NCBI RefSeq assembly: GCF_900103805.1
Contig: NZ_FNIB01000007.1
Coordinates: 186,001 to 250,000, forward strand
Direction of reading: 5' to 3'
Origin: Cryobacterium flavum
GTDB lineage: Bacteria; Actinomycetota; Actinomycetes; Actinomycetales; Microbacteriaceae
Length of the DNA: 64,000 nt
Shown here: positions 9,108 through 17,317 of the stretch, piece by piece
Numbering within the stretch: position 1 is the stretch's first letter
Layout of the letters: the number at the start of each line of letters is the position of its first letter
Program-made: the position numbers and the translations under genes
Notes under the pieces: generated by a model
Database searches by the model: none
Told to the model about the DNA's origin: nothing
The model's input: the letters and a program-made list of their open reading frames with translations, nothing else

Positions 9108-9443
9108 GTGTTGTCTTCAGGTTTGCCCGCTGCCCAATTGAAGTCCGACTTGTTCAAGTCGCTCGGGCATCCGTTGCGCGTGCAGGTTTTGGAACAGCTC
9201 GTCGCCGGCGAACGCTCGGTGGGGTCACTCGCCGAAGCACTCGGCTGCGAGCTGTCTAACCTGTCCCAGCAGCTGGGCGTACTGCGCCGTGCCGGCGTCG
9301 TCGTCACCCGCCGGGAAGGTAACTCCATTTTCTATGCCCTGCGCGACCCGAGCGCGGTTGAGCTGCTGGCCGCGGCCAAGCGTATGGTGCTGGCCAACCT
9401 CACCGACTCGCACGCCCTGCTCCGCCACCTCGAGCAAGAGTAG
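9108..9443 (+). CDS. ArsR-family regulator resembling mycobacterial Rv0081
   Basis: A 111-residue winged-helix repressor. The recognition region ELSNLSQQLGVLRRAGVVVTRREGNSIFY is characteristic, and the protein is strikingly like M. tuberculosis Rv0081, the ArsR regulator located with a hydrogenase-like operon there. No ArsR-type metal-binding cysteine motif (ELCVCD) is present, so it probably senses redox or a metabolite, not arsenic. It starts with GTG directly downstream of a strong promoter. It is convergent with, and 34 bases from the end of, the hydrogenase-like operon, the most likely target. Whether it binds its own promoter is not known. Confidence 0.88.
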   Translation: MLSSGLPAAQLKSDLFKSLGHPLRVQVLEQLVAGERSVGSLAEALGCELSNLSQQLGVLRRAGVVVTRREGNSIFYALRDPSAVELLAAAKRMVLANLTDSHALLRHLEQE

Positions 9444-9477
9444 TTGCTGCTTTCCGCCCGAACGGGCCTGAGCCGGC

Positions 9478-10968
9478 CTACAGGTCGTTGCCGGCGTAGG
9501 AGAGGTTGAAGCTCTTATTGGCCAGCGGAAAGTCGGGAACAATGGTTTCCGACAGGGCATCCGGTACGGCCGGCCAGTTCAGGAACGACGGGTCGACGAC
9601 CTTGACGCGGGCGAGCGTGCCGTTGGCGGCGAGTTCAACTCGGTGGGTTGCCGTTCCGCGCCACGCTTCGACCAGGGCGAGCCCGGTGCCAGCGCTCGTC
9701 GGGTTCACGCTGAACGCGGTTCCGGTGTGGCCCTGCAGGCGTCGGAGCAGGTCGACGGCGACCGCGGTCGACACCTCGACCTCGCGGGCGCGCACGGTGT
9801 ACCGGGCGAGCACGTCGCCGCTGTCTTCGGTCACGACGTGAAAGACTTCGCCGAGATTGACGAACGGATGCTCGTTGCGGGCATCCGTGTCGATACCCGA
9901 CGCGCGCGCGACGTAGCCAAGCGTTCCGATCTGGGTCGCGTGCGCGTTGGAGAGCCGGGCCGTGCCGGTGAAACGGCCGCGCACGATGGCATGGCCGAGC
10001 GTGATGCCGGCCAGTTCGGCCATGGCTGCGGCAATGCGCACCAGATCGGCGGCTTCGGGGAGCGCGTTCACACGGGTGCCGCCGACGCTCAGCGCACCGC
10101 GCAGGAGTCGGTGTCCGGTGACCGACTTATTGATGCGCAGCAGCTGCTCACGGAGCCCCTGGGCGTGCGCGTCAATGATGCTGAACCCCACGTCGTTGGC
10201 CAGGGAACCAAGATCGGTCACGTGGTTGTAGAGACGCTCGAGTTCCAGAAGCAGAGCACGCAGCAGCCGGTCGGGCTCCGACACCTCGATACCGGCGGCC
10301 TGCTCGACAGCCATGACGAAGGCGAGGGAGTGACCGACGGCGGTGTCGCCGCTGATCTGCTCGGCCAGAAGCACGCCTTCGCCCGCAGTCTTGCCCTCGA
10401 ACACCTTCTCGACACCACGGTGTAGGTACCACTGGCGGGCTTCCATGCGCACGATGGTCTCGCCGACGACCGAGAAGCGAAAGTGGCCGGGCTCGATGAT
10501 GCCGGCGTGAATCGGACCGACGGCGATCTCATAGACGCCGGGGCCCTCAACCGGCACGAAGGGGAATGACTCGACGTCGGGCTCGAACTCGGGCACGATG
10601 GCGTTGGCGCGCAGCATCGGGTACCAGCCGCGCGGCCAGTGGCCGTGGCGAACCAGGCGGTGCGGTTGCGGGTGGTTGCGGGGAACGACGCCGTACAGGT
10701 CGCGGATGCCGCGCTCGAAGTTGCCGGCCGGCAGGGAGATCTCGGCGAGGCTGGGAATCCAGGCATCGTCCCGCGGCACAGTGACCACCAGGTCGGCCCG
10801 CAACGATGCGGCCCCGACGAAGGAATAGACGATGCGAAAGTGGTCGTCGTCTTCGTGGCAGGCGACCAGGGCCAGCCGGCTGCCGGCATCGAGCAGCGCC
10901 CCGGCGGCGGCCGGCAATTCCGCACGGTCGAGGTGGCGGAGTTCGCCCGGCATTAGTTCGTCAGCCAT
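9478..10968 (-). CDS. Hydrogenase-like large subunit (HycE/HyfG homologue) lacking all NiFe-ligand cysteines
   Basis: The 496-residue protein has an N-terminal NuoC-like part (FERGIRDLYGV near 84-94, then a HWPRGWYPM segment) and a NuoD/large-subunit part. Where NiFe hydrogenases have the RxCGxC...H box, residues 203-214 read EQISGDTAVGHS. The C-terminal DPCxxC box is also absent, the chain ending in SFNLSYAGNDL. The only cysteine is Cys37. It therefore cannot bind a NiFe centre and belongs with energy-converting hydrogenase-related (Ehr) proteins such as M. tuberculosis Rv0087. It is the last gene of a six-gene operon, sharing one base with the upstream gene. Confidence 0.9.
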   Translation of the reverse strand: MADELMPGELRHLDRAELPAAAGALLDAGSRLALVACHEDDDHFRIVYSFVGAASLRADLVVTVPRDDAWIPSLAEISLPAGNFERGIRDLYGVVPRNHPQPHRLVRHGHWPRGWYPMLRANAIVPEFEPDVESFPFVPVEGPGVYEIAVGPIHAGIIEPGHFRFSVVGETIVRMEARQWYLHRGVEKVFEGKTAGEGVLLAEQISGDTAVGHSLAFVMAVEQAAGIEVSEPDRLLRALLLELERLYNHVTDLGSLANDVGFSIIDAHAQGLREQLLRINKSVTGHRLLRGALSVGGTRVNALPEAADLVRIAAAMAELAGITLGHAIVRGRFTGTARLSNAHATQIGTLGYVARASGIDTDARNEHPFVNLGEVFHVVTEDSGDVLARYTVRAREVEVSTAVAVDLLRRLQGHTGTAFSVNPTSAGTGLALVEAWRGTATHRVELAANGTLARVKVVDPSFLNWPAVPDALSETIVPDFPLANKSFNLSYAGNDL

Positions 10969-12416
10969 TAGTTGGTACCTCCGAGAACGGCTGTGGCCTG
11001 CAACAGTAGAGTGCCGACCGGTTCGGCCACGAAAGCGATCGTGGCTGTCGTGACCAGGGCCAGGATGATCGGCAGGCGCGGGCCGTGGGTCGAATAGTCG
11101 GGTGTGAACGCGGCGCCGTCCGGGGGAGCGCCGATGGTCATCTGCACGGTGAGGCGGGTGAACGCGGCGAAGATCACCAGAAGCAGCACGAGGGCCGCTC
11201 CGACGACGCCGCCCAGGCCCACCGACCAGCCAGCCATGATGATGCCGACCTCAGAGAAGAAGATGCTGAACGGGGGAAAGCCGACGATGGCGGCCATGGC
11301 GATGAGCCAGGGTACGGCGAGGCCAGGCCGTCGCACCAACAATGCGCGCACGTCCGAGATCACCGGGGTGCCCTCGACCTTGAGGATACGACCGGAGATC
11401 ACGAACAGGGTTGCCTTGATCAGGCCGTGGCCGAGAATGTACAGCAGCACCGAGGGGAGCGCGGCCGGGCCGATCGCCACACCGATCGCCATCAGGCCCA
11501 TGTGTTCGATGCTGGAGTAGGCGAGCATCCGCTTGTAGTCGCGTTGGCGAATGAGCAGTGACGCGGCCACGAGCAGGGAGAGCAGGCCGCCGATGCTGAG
11601 CATGGTGCGCAGAAACTCCGGGCCGATCACGAGGTTGGTGATCGACTGGATGCGCAGGATGGCGTAGAGCGCGACCGAGAGCAGCACGCCCGACATGAGG
11701 CCGGAGACCGGAGCTGGGGCCTGGCTGTGGGCATCCGGCAGCCAGCTGTGCATCGGGGCGAGACCCGACTTGGTGGCGAAACCGAGCACGGCCAGGGCGC
11801 CGCCGGCGGTGATCAGCGCCGGGTCGAGGCCGCGGTCGGCCTGGCTCAGGAGCACCCAGGACAGGGTCGGGGTGTCGGTACCGACCGAGGCAGCGTAGAT
11901 CAGCACGATACCCAGCAGCGCGATGGCCACACCGACCGAGCCGAGGATGACGTATTTCCAGGCTGCTTCGAGGGACCGGCGGGTGCGGTGGTGGCCGACC
12001 AGGAATGCGGTGGCGATGGTCGTTGCCTCAACGGCGGCCCACATCAGGCCGATGCTGTCGGCCAGCACGGCGAGTGACATCGCGGCCAGGAACAAGGCGA
12101 TGAGCGCCTCGTAGCCGGCGGCATCCCTGGTGCGGCTCGACGCCGCGCTGCTGAGGCCACCCCAGGTGGAGATGAGTCCGACCGCTCCGACGACGCTGAG
12201 CATGTAGGCCGAGAGGGCGTCGGCACGCAGCATGCCGCCGCCGCTTTCGAACACGGCACCGTCGAGCACCGCGCTGACCAGCAGCAGGCCGGAGACGAGC
12301 ACCGCGCTCGACGCGGCGACTCCGACGAAACGGCGCAGTGCCGATCCGCGCAGCAGCAGGCTGAGGCCGGCGAAGGCCAGTGGGCCGACCAGGGGAATCC
12401 ACAGAACAAATGACAT
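10968..12416 (-). CDS. Antiporter-like membrane subunit (HyfF/HycQ type)
   Basis: A 482-residue polytopic protein of the NuoN/MrpD antiporter-like family. The conserved helix-5 Glu is in WAAVEATTIATAFLV, and the helix-7/8 region reads ATKSGLAPMHSWLPDAHSQAP followed by VSGLMSGVLLSVALY, typical of proton-translocating subunits. In the complex it should form part of the ion channel arm. It corresponds in position and type to M. tuberculosis Rv0086 (HycQ). Start and stop share single bases with neighbouring genes, indicating translational coupling. Confidence 0.88.
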   Translation of the reverse strand: MSFVLWIPLVGPLAFAGLSLLLRGSALRRFVGVAASSAVLVSGLLLVSAVLDGAVFESGGGMLRADALSAYMLSVVGAVGLISTWGGLSSAASSRTRDAAGYEALIALFLAAMSLAVLADSIGLMWAAVEATTIATAFLVGHHRTRRSLEAAWKYVILGSVGVAIALLGIVLIYAASVGTDTPTLSWVLLSQADRGLDPALITAGGALAVLGFATKSGLAPMHSWLPDAHSQAPAPVSGLMSGVLLSVALYAILRIQSITNLVIGPEFLRTMLSIGGLLSLLVAASLLIRQRDYKRMLAYSSIEHMGLMAIGVAIGPAALPSVLLYILGHGLIKATLFVISGRILKVEGTPVISDVRALLVRRPGLAVPWLIAMAAIVGFPPFSIFFSEVGIIMAGWSVGLGGVVGAALVLLLVIFAAFTRLTVQMTIGAPPDGAAFTPDYSTHGPRLPIILALVTTATIAFVAEPVGTLLLQATAVLGGTN

Positions 12417-13075
12417 CAGTCGTGCAACTCTCTGAGCTGATCAACGGCAGTGCCGCCGAACTTGGTGCGCATGCGGCCGGCGAACACGTGCAAAATGAGC
12501 ACGACCAGCAGAACGTCGAGGGAGACTGCGAACTCGAGCAGAATAGGCACGCCGCCGCTGGTCAAAAAGGCGATGGTGGCGATGCCGTTGTCGAGCAGCA
12601 GAAAGCCGATGAGCTGGGAGCGCGCACGGCGCCTGCTGATCAGCAGCAGAAAGCCGATGAGCACCATGGCCAGGCCGATCGGTGCGGCGTGGCCGGTCTC
12701 ACTGTCGCCGAGGCCGAAGACGCGGCTGACCACGACGTAGCTGAGAATCGTCAGCAGGGTGACGGCGAGCAGCGCGGCGGTCGGGTTGAGTCGGGGCGAT
12801 TCCTGAATCTGCTTGATCGACGCCTTGGACTGGTGAGCGAGCACCCAGGGCAGGCCGACGCCCTTCACCGACAGGATCAGCAGCGACACCAGCACCAGTT
12901 CGGACTCGCCCTCGGCGATGCCGATCACCGCCACGAGCGCGGCGAGGGCTACCCCCTGCAGGGCGAGCAGGCGAATCGAGGCGAGCAGGGAATGACGCCA
13001 GACCATCAGCGCGCTCGTGAGCAGCAGGGCGCCGGTGCAGAAGCCGATCAGTTGGGGATAGAAAGTTTCAAACAC
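12416..13075 (-). CDS. HyfE-like membrane subunit (NuoK-related)
   Basis: A 219-residue hydrophobic protein with about six to seven membrane segments, matching HyfE/HycP, in which a NuoK-like core is extended by extra helices. Charged residues inside membrane segments, as in GIAEGESELVLVSLLILSVK, are consistent with a role in the proton path. It lies 12 bases after the NuoH-like gene and shares one base with the following antiporter-like gene. The equivalent M. tuberculosis gene is Rv0085 (hycP). Confidence 0.85.
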   Translation of the reverse strand: MFETFYPQLIGFCTGALLLTSALMVWRHSLLASIRLLALQGVALAALVAVIGIAEGESELVLVSLLILSVKGVGLPWVLAHQSKASIKQIQESPRLNPTAALLAVTLLTILSYVVVSRVFGLGDSETGHAAPIGLAMVLIGFLLLISRRRARSQLIGFLLLDNGIATIAFLTSGGVPILLEFAVSLDVLLVVLILHVFAGRMRTKFGGTAVDQLRELHD

Positions 13076-13087
13076 GACGGATGCTCC

Positions 13088-14041
13088 TCAGGCGACCAGG
13101 TAGGAGGCGGTGACGGCCAGGAAGGCGAGGGCAAAGGAACCCGCGAGAAGCTCGGGGACCTGGAACAGGCGCACCTTGGCTAAAAAGATCTCGCCGACAC
13201 TGAGCAGAACACCGAGCACGAGCACTTTCACGGCGATGCTGACCACGCCGATCGCGAGGCCCAGAGCGCTGAAATCGGTGACGACACCCCACGGCACGAC
13301 CAGGTTGCTGACCAAGCCGAGCAGGGCGGCCAGTTTCAGCCAGGAACCGACCTCGAGCCAGGCCAGGTCGCGGCCGCTCGCTTCGAGGGTCATTGCCTCG
13401 TGCAGCATAGTCAGTTCGAGGTGGGTGCCCGGATTATCGACGGGCAGCCGAGCTGTTTCAGCCATAATCGCAATCGACAATGCCACGAGCGCCAACACAC
13501 TGACGGGCGAGATGATCACCTCGGGGGAGAACAGCCGGGTCTCGACGATCGCCGAGATTGTGCTGGTTCCGGCCGGAATCGACAGAGCGTAGACCGAGAG
13601 CAACAGGGTGGGTTCGACCAGGGCCGCGACGGTCATATGTCGGCTGGATCCCATGCCGCCGAAGGCCGTACCACCGTCGAGTCCGACGAGAGCGAGCGCG
13701 ACCACGCCGATGAGCATGACCGAGACGATCACGAACAGGTCGCTCGGAATGGACGGGAACGGTATGGTCCCCACGAGCGGCAGCAGCACGCAGAGCAGCA
13801 GGCTGGAGACCATCAGAGCGACCGGGCCTGCCTTGAGCATCCAGCTGCTGCCTTCGGCACGCACCGGATTCTTCGCGAGCAGTTTGCGCACGTCGCGCCA
13901 GGGCTGCCAGATTCCGGCACCGGCTCGACCTTCGATGGTGGCCCGCACCTGGCGGATCACGCCCATGAGGAGCGGGGCGAGGAAGACGAACAGCAGGACC
14001 TGCACGAAAGCGATGATGATGGCGCTGACGACGGCGTTCAT
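13088..14041 (-). CDS. NuoH/HyfC/HycD-like membrane anchor subunit
   Basis: This 317-residue protein belongs to the NuoH family, which anchors the hydrophilic arm and lines the access path to the membrane channel. Typical features are the cytoplasmic loop EGRAGAGIWQPWRDVRKLL near residue 37 and the acidic segment NPGTHLELTMLHEAM around 202-216. It overlaps the upstream antiporter-like gene by four bases (ATGA). Its M. tuberculosis counterpart is Rv0084 (hycD). The conserved acidic loop suggests that conformational coupling to the large subunit is still functional despite the missing NiFe centre. Confidence 0.9.
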   Translation of the reverse strand: MNAVVSAIIIAFVQVLLFVFLAPLLMGVIRQVRATIEGRAGAGIWQPWRDVRKLLAKNPVRAEGSSWMLKAGPVALMVSSLLLCVLLPLVGTIPFPSIPSDLFVIVSVMLIGVVALALVGLDGGTAFGGMGSSRHMTVAALVEPTLLLSVYALSIPAGTSTISAIVETRLFSPEVIISPVSVLALVALSIAIMAETARLPVDNPGTHLELTMLHEAMTLEASGRDLAWLEVGSWLKLAALLGLVSNLVVPWGVVTDFSALGLAIGVVSIAVKVLVLGVLLSVGEIFLAKVRLFQVPELLAGSFALAFLAVTASYLVA

Positions 14042-16056
14042 AGCGAGACCACAATCAGCACGATCAGCAGAGCAACGAAAGAATAGGACAGATAGCGGTG
14101 GATGCTGCCGTTGGCCACATGCCGTACGACGATGCCGTAACGCTGGAACAGGTTGAGTACCGGCCGATACAGCCGGGTTTCAATCACGTCGGAGACGTGT
14201 TGTTCGACCCGTACTTTTTCCACCAGATAGCGCGACTCAGCCACGTGGGTGACCTGCACATCACGGGACGGCTTGAGCACGTCGTCGAAGACCCGCACCA
14301 GTGGTTCGGCGTAGGACGTCGCTGTGTACTGCATGCGCGGCCGCGCCCGGGAACCGCCGCCACCCCAGGGCAGGTCGACGGTGCGATGCGGATGCCGCCG
14401 GGCCGACACGACGATCGACACGACCACCGGGATGGCGACGAGGGCGGAGAGCACGACGAGCATGATCGGGTCCAGTACCGCCCCGATACCGGGTAGCGAC
14501 ACCCCGCCCAGACCGACCGACTGCACTGCGGCGGTGGGGTTCGAGCTGACCGTGTTCGCCACGAGCGCGGCGATCGGCCCGGGGAGCAGCCCGAGAGCGA
14601 GCACGGAGAGGGCGCCGAGCGCGAGGGAGAGCTGCATGAGCGGCGGCACCTCGCGGGCATCCGCTGCTGGGGCGCTGCGGGGGCGGGCCAGGAAGGCAAT
14701 GCCGTAGGCCTTGACGAAGGTGAGCAGGGCCAGGCCCGCGGTGAGGGCGATCACGGCGACGGCCAGGGGCATGGCGACGGATGCCGCGACCGAGACGACC
14801 GCCCCGCCCTGACGACCACCGTGGATGAGTGACTGCAGCAGCATCCACTCGGCGACGAAGCCGCTGGTGATCGGAATGGCGGCGGCGCCGAGGCTCGCGA
14901 TGCCGAACGCGGCGGCGGTGACCGGCATGCGGGCGCCGAGTCCGCCGAGGCGGTCCAGGTTGCGCTCGCCGGTGGCGTGGATGATGGCGCCGGCGCCGAG
15001 GAACAGCGTGGATTTGAACGCGGCGTGGCTGACGGCGAGGAGCAGGGCGGCGACGAGCGCGGCATCTGCTGCTGCGGTGGCGTCGTAGCCGCGCAGCAGC
15101 ATACTCGCCCCGAGGCCGAGAAAGACCAGGCCCATGTTCTCAGTGGTCGAGTAGGCGAGCAACACCTTGAGGTCACTCGACACGGACGCCTGCAGAATGC
15201 CGTAAAGAGCGGATGCGCCTCCGACCAGCATGATCGCGATTCCCCACCAGGCCGGACCGTCGGGGAGTAGCCGTACGCAGACCAGCAGGCCGCCGTACAC
15301 GCCGATCTTGACCATGGCCCCGCTCATCGCGGCCGAGACGTGGCTGGGAGCTTCGGGCAGCACCCGGGGGACCCAGACGTGCAGCGGCACCAGTTCGGCC
15401 TTGCCGCCGAAACCGAGTAGGAACAGCACGAAGGCCACGTTCGCCGCCCACGAGCCGGGTTCGATCGCCTGCAGGTTGGTGAAGCTGGTTCCGCCCGACG
15501 CGGCAGCGAGCACGGCGAATCCGGCCAGAATGAAGAAGAAGCTCAACTGGGACATGGCCGAGTACCAGATGCCGGCCGAGGCGACGGTGGCGCGGCTGGC
15601 ATGGTCGGCGAGCAGCAGCACGGTGGAGCCGAGGGTCATGATCTCCCAGGCCAGCAGGAACGACACCGAGTCGGTCGCGGCCGGTACCAGCTGCATTCCC
15701 ACGAGGAATACCGGCATCGCCACCCAGGCGGTGCGGCTGGCGTCGGGGCCGCGGGTGGAACTCATCGAGTAGAGCGACACGAGAATGCCGACGCCGGAAA
15801 CCACGAGCATGAACAGGCCGCCGAGGCGGTCGGGAGCCAGCAGTAGCGGGTCCATTGGCAGGGCGATCGGAATGAGCAGGCCGCCGGTGGCGCCGAGCAG
15901 GGCGTCGAGGCCGGTCACAAAGCCGGTGACGGCGATGAGGGTACAGAGGATGCCGCCCGCCCGTGACCGCAGGGACGGTGCCGCCAGAAGGGCGCTCGTG
16001 ACGGCCAGCGCGCCGAGGCCCAGTTGCAGGAGGAGCCCAGCTCCGATGCCGGTCAT
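14038..16056 (-). CDS. Antiporter-like membrane subunit (HyfB type)
   Basis: A 672-residue NuoL/HyfB-like protein. It has the helix-5 Glu in SFLLAWEIMTLGSTV, the helix-7 Lys in GFGGKAELVPLHVWVP and the following stretch EAPSHVSAAMSGAMVKIGVYG, which are proton-pump signatures of this family. A C-terminal hydrophilic region with many charged residues precedes a final transmembrane helix, as in HyfB. It overlaps the small-subunit gene by four bases upstream and the NuoH-like gene by four bases downstream. It corresponds to M. tuberculosis Rv0083. Confidence 0.9.
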   Translation of the reverse strand: MTGIGAGLLLQLGLGALAVTSALLAAPSLRSRAGGILCTLIAVTGFVTGLDALLGATGGLLIPIALPMDPLLLAPDRLGGLFMLVVSGVGILVSLYSMSSTRGPDASRTAWVAMPVFLVGMQLVPAATDSVSFLLAWEIMTLGSTVLLLADHASRATVASAGIWYSAMSQLSFFFILAGFAVLAAASGGTSFTNLQAIEPGSWAANVAFVLFLLGFGGKAELVPLHVWVPRVLPEAPSHVSAAMSGAMVKIGVYGGLLVCVRLLPDGPAWWGIAIMLVGGASALYGILQASVSSDLKVLLAYSTTENMGLVFLGLGASMLLRGYDATAAADAALVAALLLAVSHAAFKSTLFLGAGAIIHATGERNLDRLGGLGARMPVTAAAFGIASLGAAAIPITSGFVAEWMLLQSLIHGGRQGGAVVSVAASVAMPLAVAVIALTAGLALLTFVKAYGIAFLARPRSAPAADAREVPPLMQLSLALGALSVLALGLLPGPIAALVANTVSSNPTAAVQSVGLGGVSLPGIGAVLDPIMLVVLSALVAIPVVVSIVVSARRHPHRTVDLPWGGGGSRARPRMQYTATSYAEPLVRVFDDVLKPSRDVQVTHVAESRYLVEKVRVEQHVSDVIETRLYRPVLNLFQRYGIVVRHVANGSIHRYLSYSFVALLIVLIVVSL

Positions 16057-16538
16057 CGGCCGGTCATCCGGCGGAGGGCCTGCACGATTTCGGTCGGTTC
16101 CGGCGGACTGCCTGGTACCTCGATATCGACGTGCACGAAGTCGGACACCGGACCCATGATGCCGTAGCCGTCGCGGAAGGCACCGCCGTGCAGGGCACAG
16201 TCGCCGACCGCGATCACAAACCGGGGGGTCGGGGTGGCCTCAATCGTCCGACGTAGCGGCTCCGCCATATTGCGGGTGACACTGCCGACGATGAGTAGGA
16301 CGTCGGCGTGCCGCGGTGAGGGCACGAGGCGCACGCCGTAGCGTTCCACGTCGTAGACCGGGCCGAAGGCTGCGGACACTTCGAGCGCACAGTCGTTGCA
16401 GCCGCCGGCGTTGATGAACCGCACCTGCACGCTGCCACCGAACACTTCAGCTCCCGCCAACAGTGGCGGGGCGGGCGGGGCCGGTTCGGCGATGCGTGAG
16501 CCGTTACGAATAAGGGTGGCCAATCGCAGGAAGCTCAT
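16053..16538 (-). CDS. Hydrogenase-like small subunit (NuoB/HyfI type) with a Cys-to-Ser change in the FeS motif
   Basis: A 161-residue protein of the NuoB/HycG family, which binds the single proximal [4Fe-4S] cluster. Three of the expected four ligands are visible: Cys47 and Cys50 in GGCNDC, and Cys114 in VGDCALHGG. The fourth, normally in PGCPP, is Ser144 in VPGSPPEP. The cluster may be absent, altered, or ligated by serine. It is the first gene of the operon; GGGGACTC precedes the ATG. The M. tuberculosis equivalent is Rv0082. No ferredoxin-like HyfA/HyfH subunit or hydrogenase maturation gene is present in the locus. Confidence 0.88.
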   Translation of the reverse strand: MSFLRLATLIRNGSRIAEPAPPAPPLLAGAEVFGGSVQVRFINAGGCNDCALEVSAAFGPVYDVERYGVRLVPSPRHADVLLIVGSVTRNMAEPLRRTIEATPTPRFVIAVGDCALHGGAFRDGYGIMGPVSDFVHVDIEVPGSPPEPTEIVQALRRMTGR

Positions 16539-16665
16539 ACGAGTCCCCGGTGTGCATGCATGTTCACGAAGCTGGTGCCTTCTGTGGGGAGCGCGAAAGT
16601 CGAAGGTGTTGGGCAGGCGACGGATTCTGCGGTGCGTCTGGTTGAGTGAAAGACTACCAGCGCAA

Positions 16666-16710
16666 ATAACTTCATAACTTCTTTATATAACTATATGAAG
16701 AAATTAGCAA
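16666..16710 (-). promoter_or_regulatory. Candidate promoter and operator of the hydrogenase-like operon
   Basis: This AT-rich island contains, on the minus strand, TTGCTA (16710-16705) and TATAAA (16687-16682) 17 bases apart. On the plus strand it has a tandem ATAACTTC repeat (16666-16681) and inverted arms CTTCATA and TATGAAG (16670-16676, 16694-16700) overlapping the -10 box. The arrangement suits a repressor site. The leader to the first gene would be about 140 bases. Confidence 0.5.
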
Positions 16711-16724
16711 ATAGATCCCGACGA

Positions 16725-17186
16725 CTAGCCACGGTCGAGCAGCGGGGTGAGGCGATACGGGATGACCTCGCCCATGGCCAGCGAGGTCTCCGTGCGTTCG
16801 ACACCCTCGCAGGCGAGGATCGTGCCGTCGATGCGAAACAGGTCGGCGGCATCCGTGCAGACGACCCGTACCAGCAGGTCGGTCTGCCCGCTCATGCCGT
16901 GCGCCTGCACGATTTCGGGGATCAGCGCGAGGTCGATCACGATCTGCGCGAGCCTTTTCTGCTGCACGTGCACCTCGATGAATGCGGTCAGCGGGTAGCC
17001 GAGGGCGGCCGGATTGATCCGGCGATCGAAGCCGAGAAAGGCGCCAGAGTCTTCCAATCGCTTCATGCGCGCCTGCACGGTGTTGCGGGAGAGGCCCAGG
17101 GTGTCGGCGAGCGCGACGAAGGTGCTGCGCGGGTCGGCGGAGAGCGCTTGGAGTAGCTTCGTGTCGGTCTTGTCAAGGCTGTACAT
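16725..17186 (-). CDS. Lrp/AsnC-family regulator, probable BkdR
   Basis: A 153-residue Lrp-type protein with an N-terminal helix-turn-helix (SRNTVQARMKRLEDSGAFLGFDRRI) and a C-terminal RAM effector domain. The ATG at 17186 gives the family start MYSLDKTDTKLL; two upstream in-frame ATGs are unlikely. It is divergent from the branched-chain 2-oxo acid dehydrogenase operon with about 130 bases between, the same arrangement as Lrp-type BkdR regulators in Pseudomonas, so activation by branched-chain amino acids is the likely mode. This is inferred from position only. Its stop is about 185 bases from the hydrogenase-like operon start. Confidence 0.85.
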   Translation of the reverse strand: MYSLDKTDTKLLQALSADPRSTFVALADTLGLSRNTVQARMKRLEDSGAFLGFDRRINPAALGYPLTAFIEVHVQQKRLAQIVIDLALIPEIVQAHGMSGQTDLLVRVVCTDAADLFRIDGTILACEGVERTETSLAMGEVIPYRLTPLLDRG

Positions 17187-17317
17187 AGTGCAAAACATTA
17201 ACACGGTCTGGCGAGCCTGAATAGGGCACTCTGCTCACTATTTTTCACAGTGGTTGTGCTCCCTGTCGGGTCGACATAGGCTCACGTCAACTTTAGCAAT
17301 GACGCTCGGAGCGACCC

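Noticed and set aside
9456..9467. GCCCG-AA-CGGGC as a terminator between the ArsR gene and the Ehr operon
   Set aside because: A two-base loop and five-base stem with no T-tract is too weak; how the two convergent transcripts end remains unclear.
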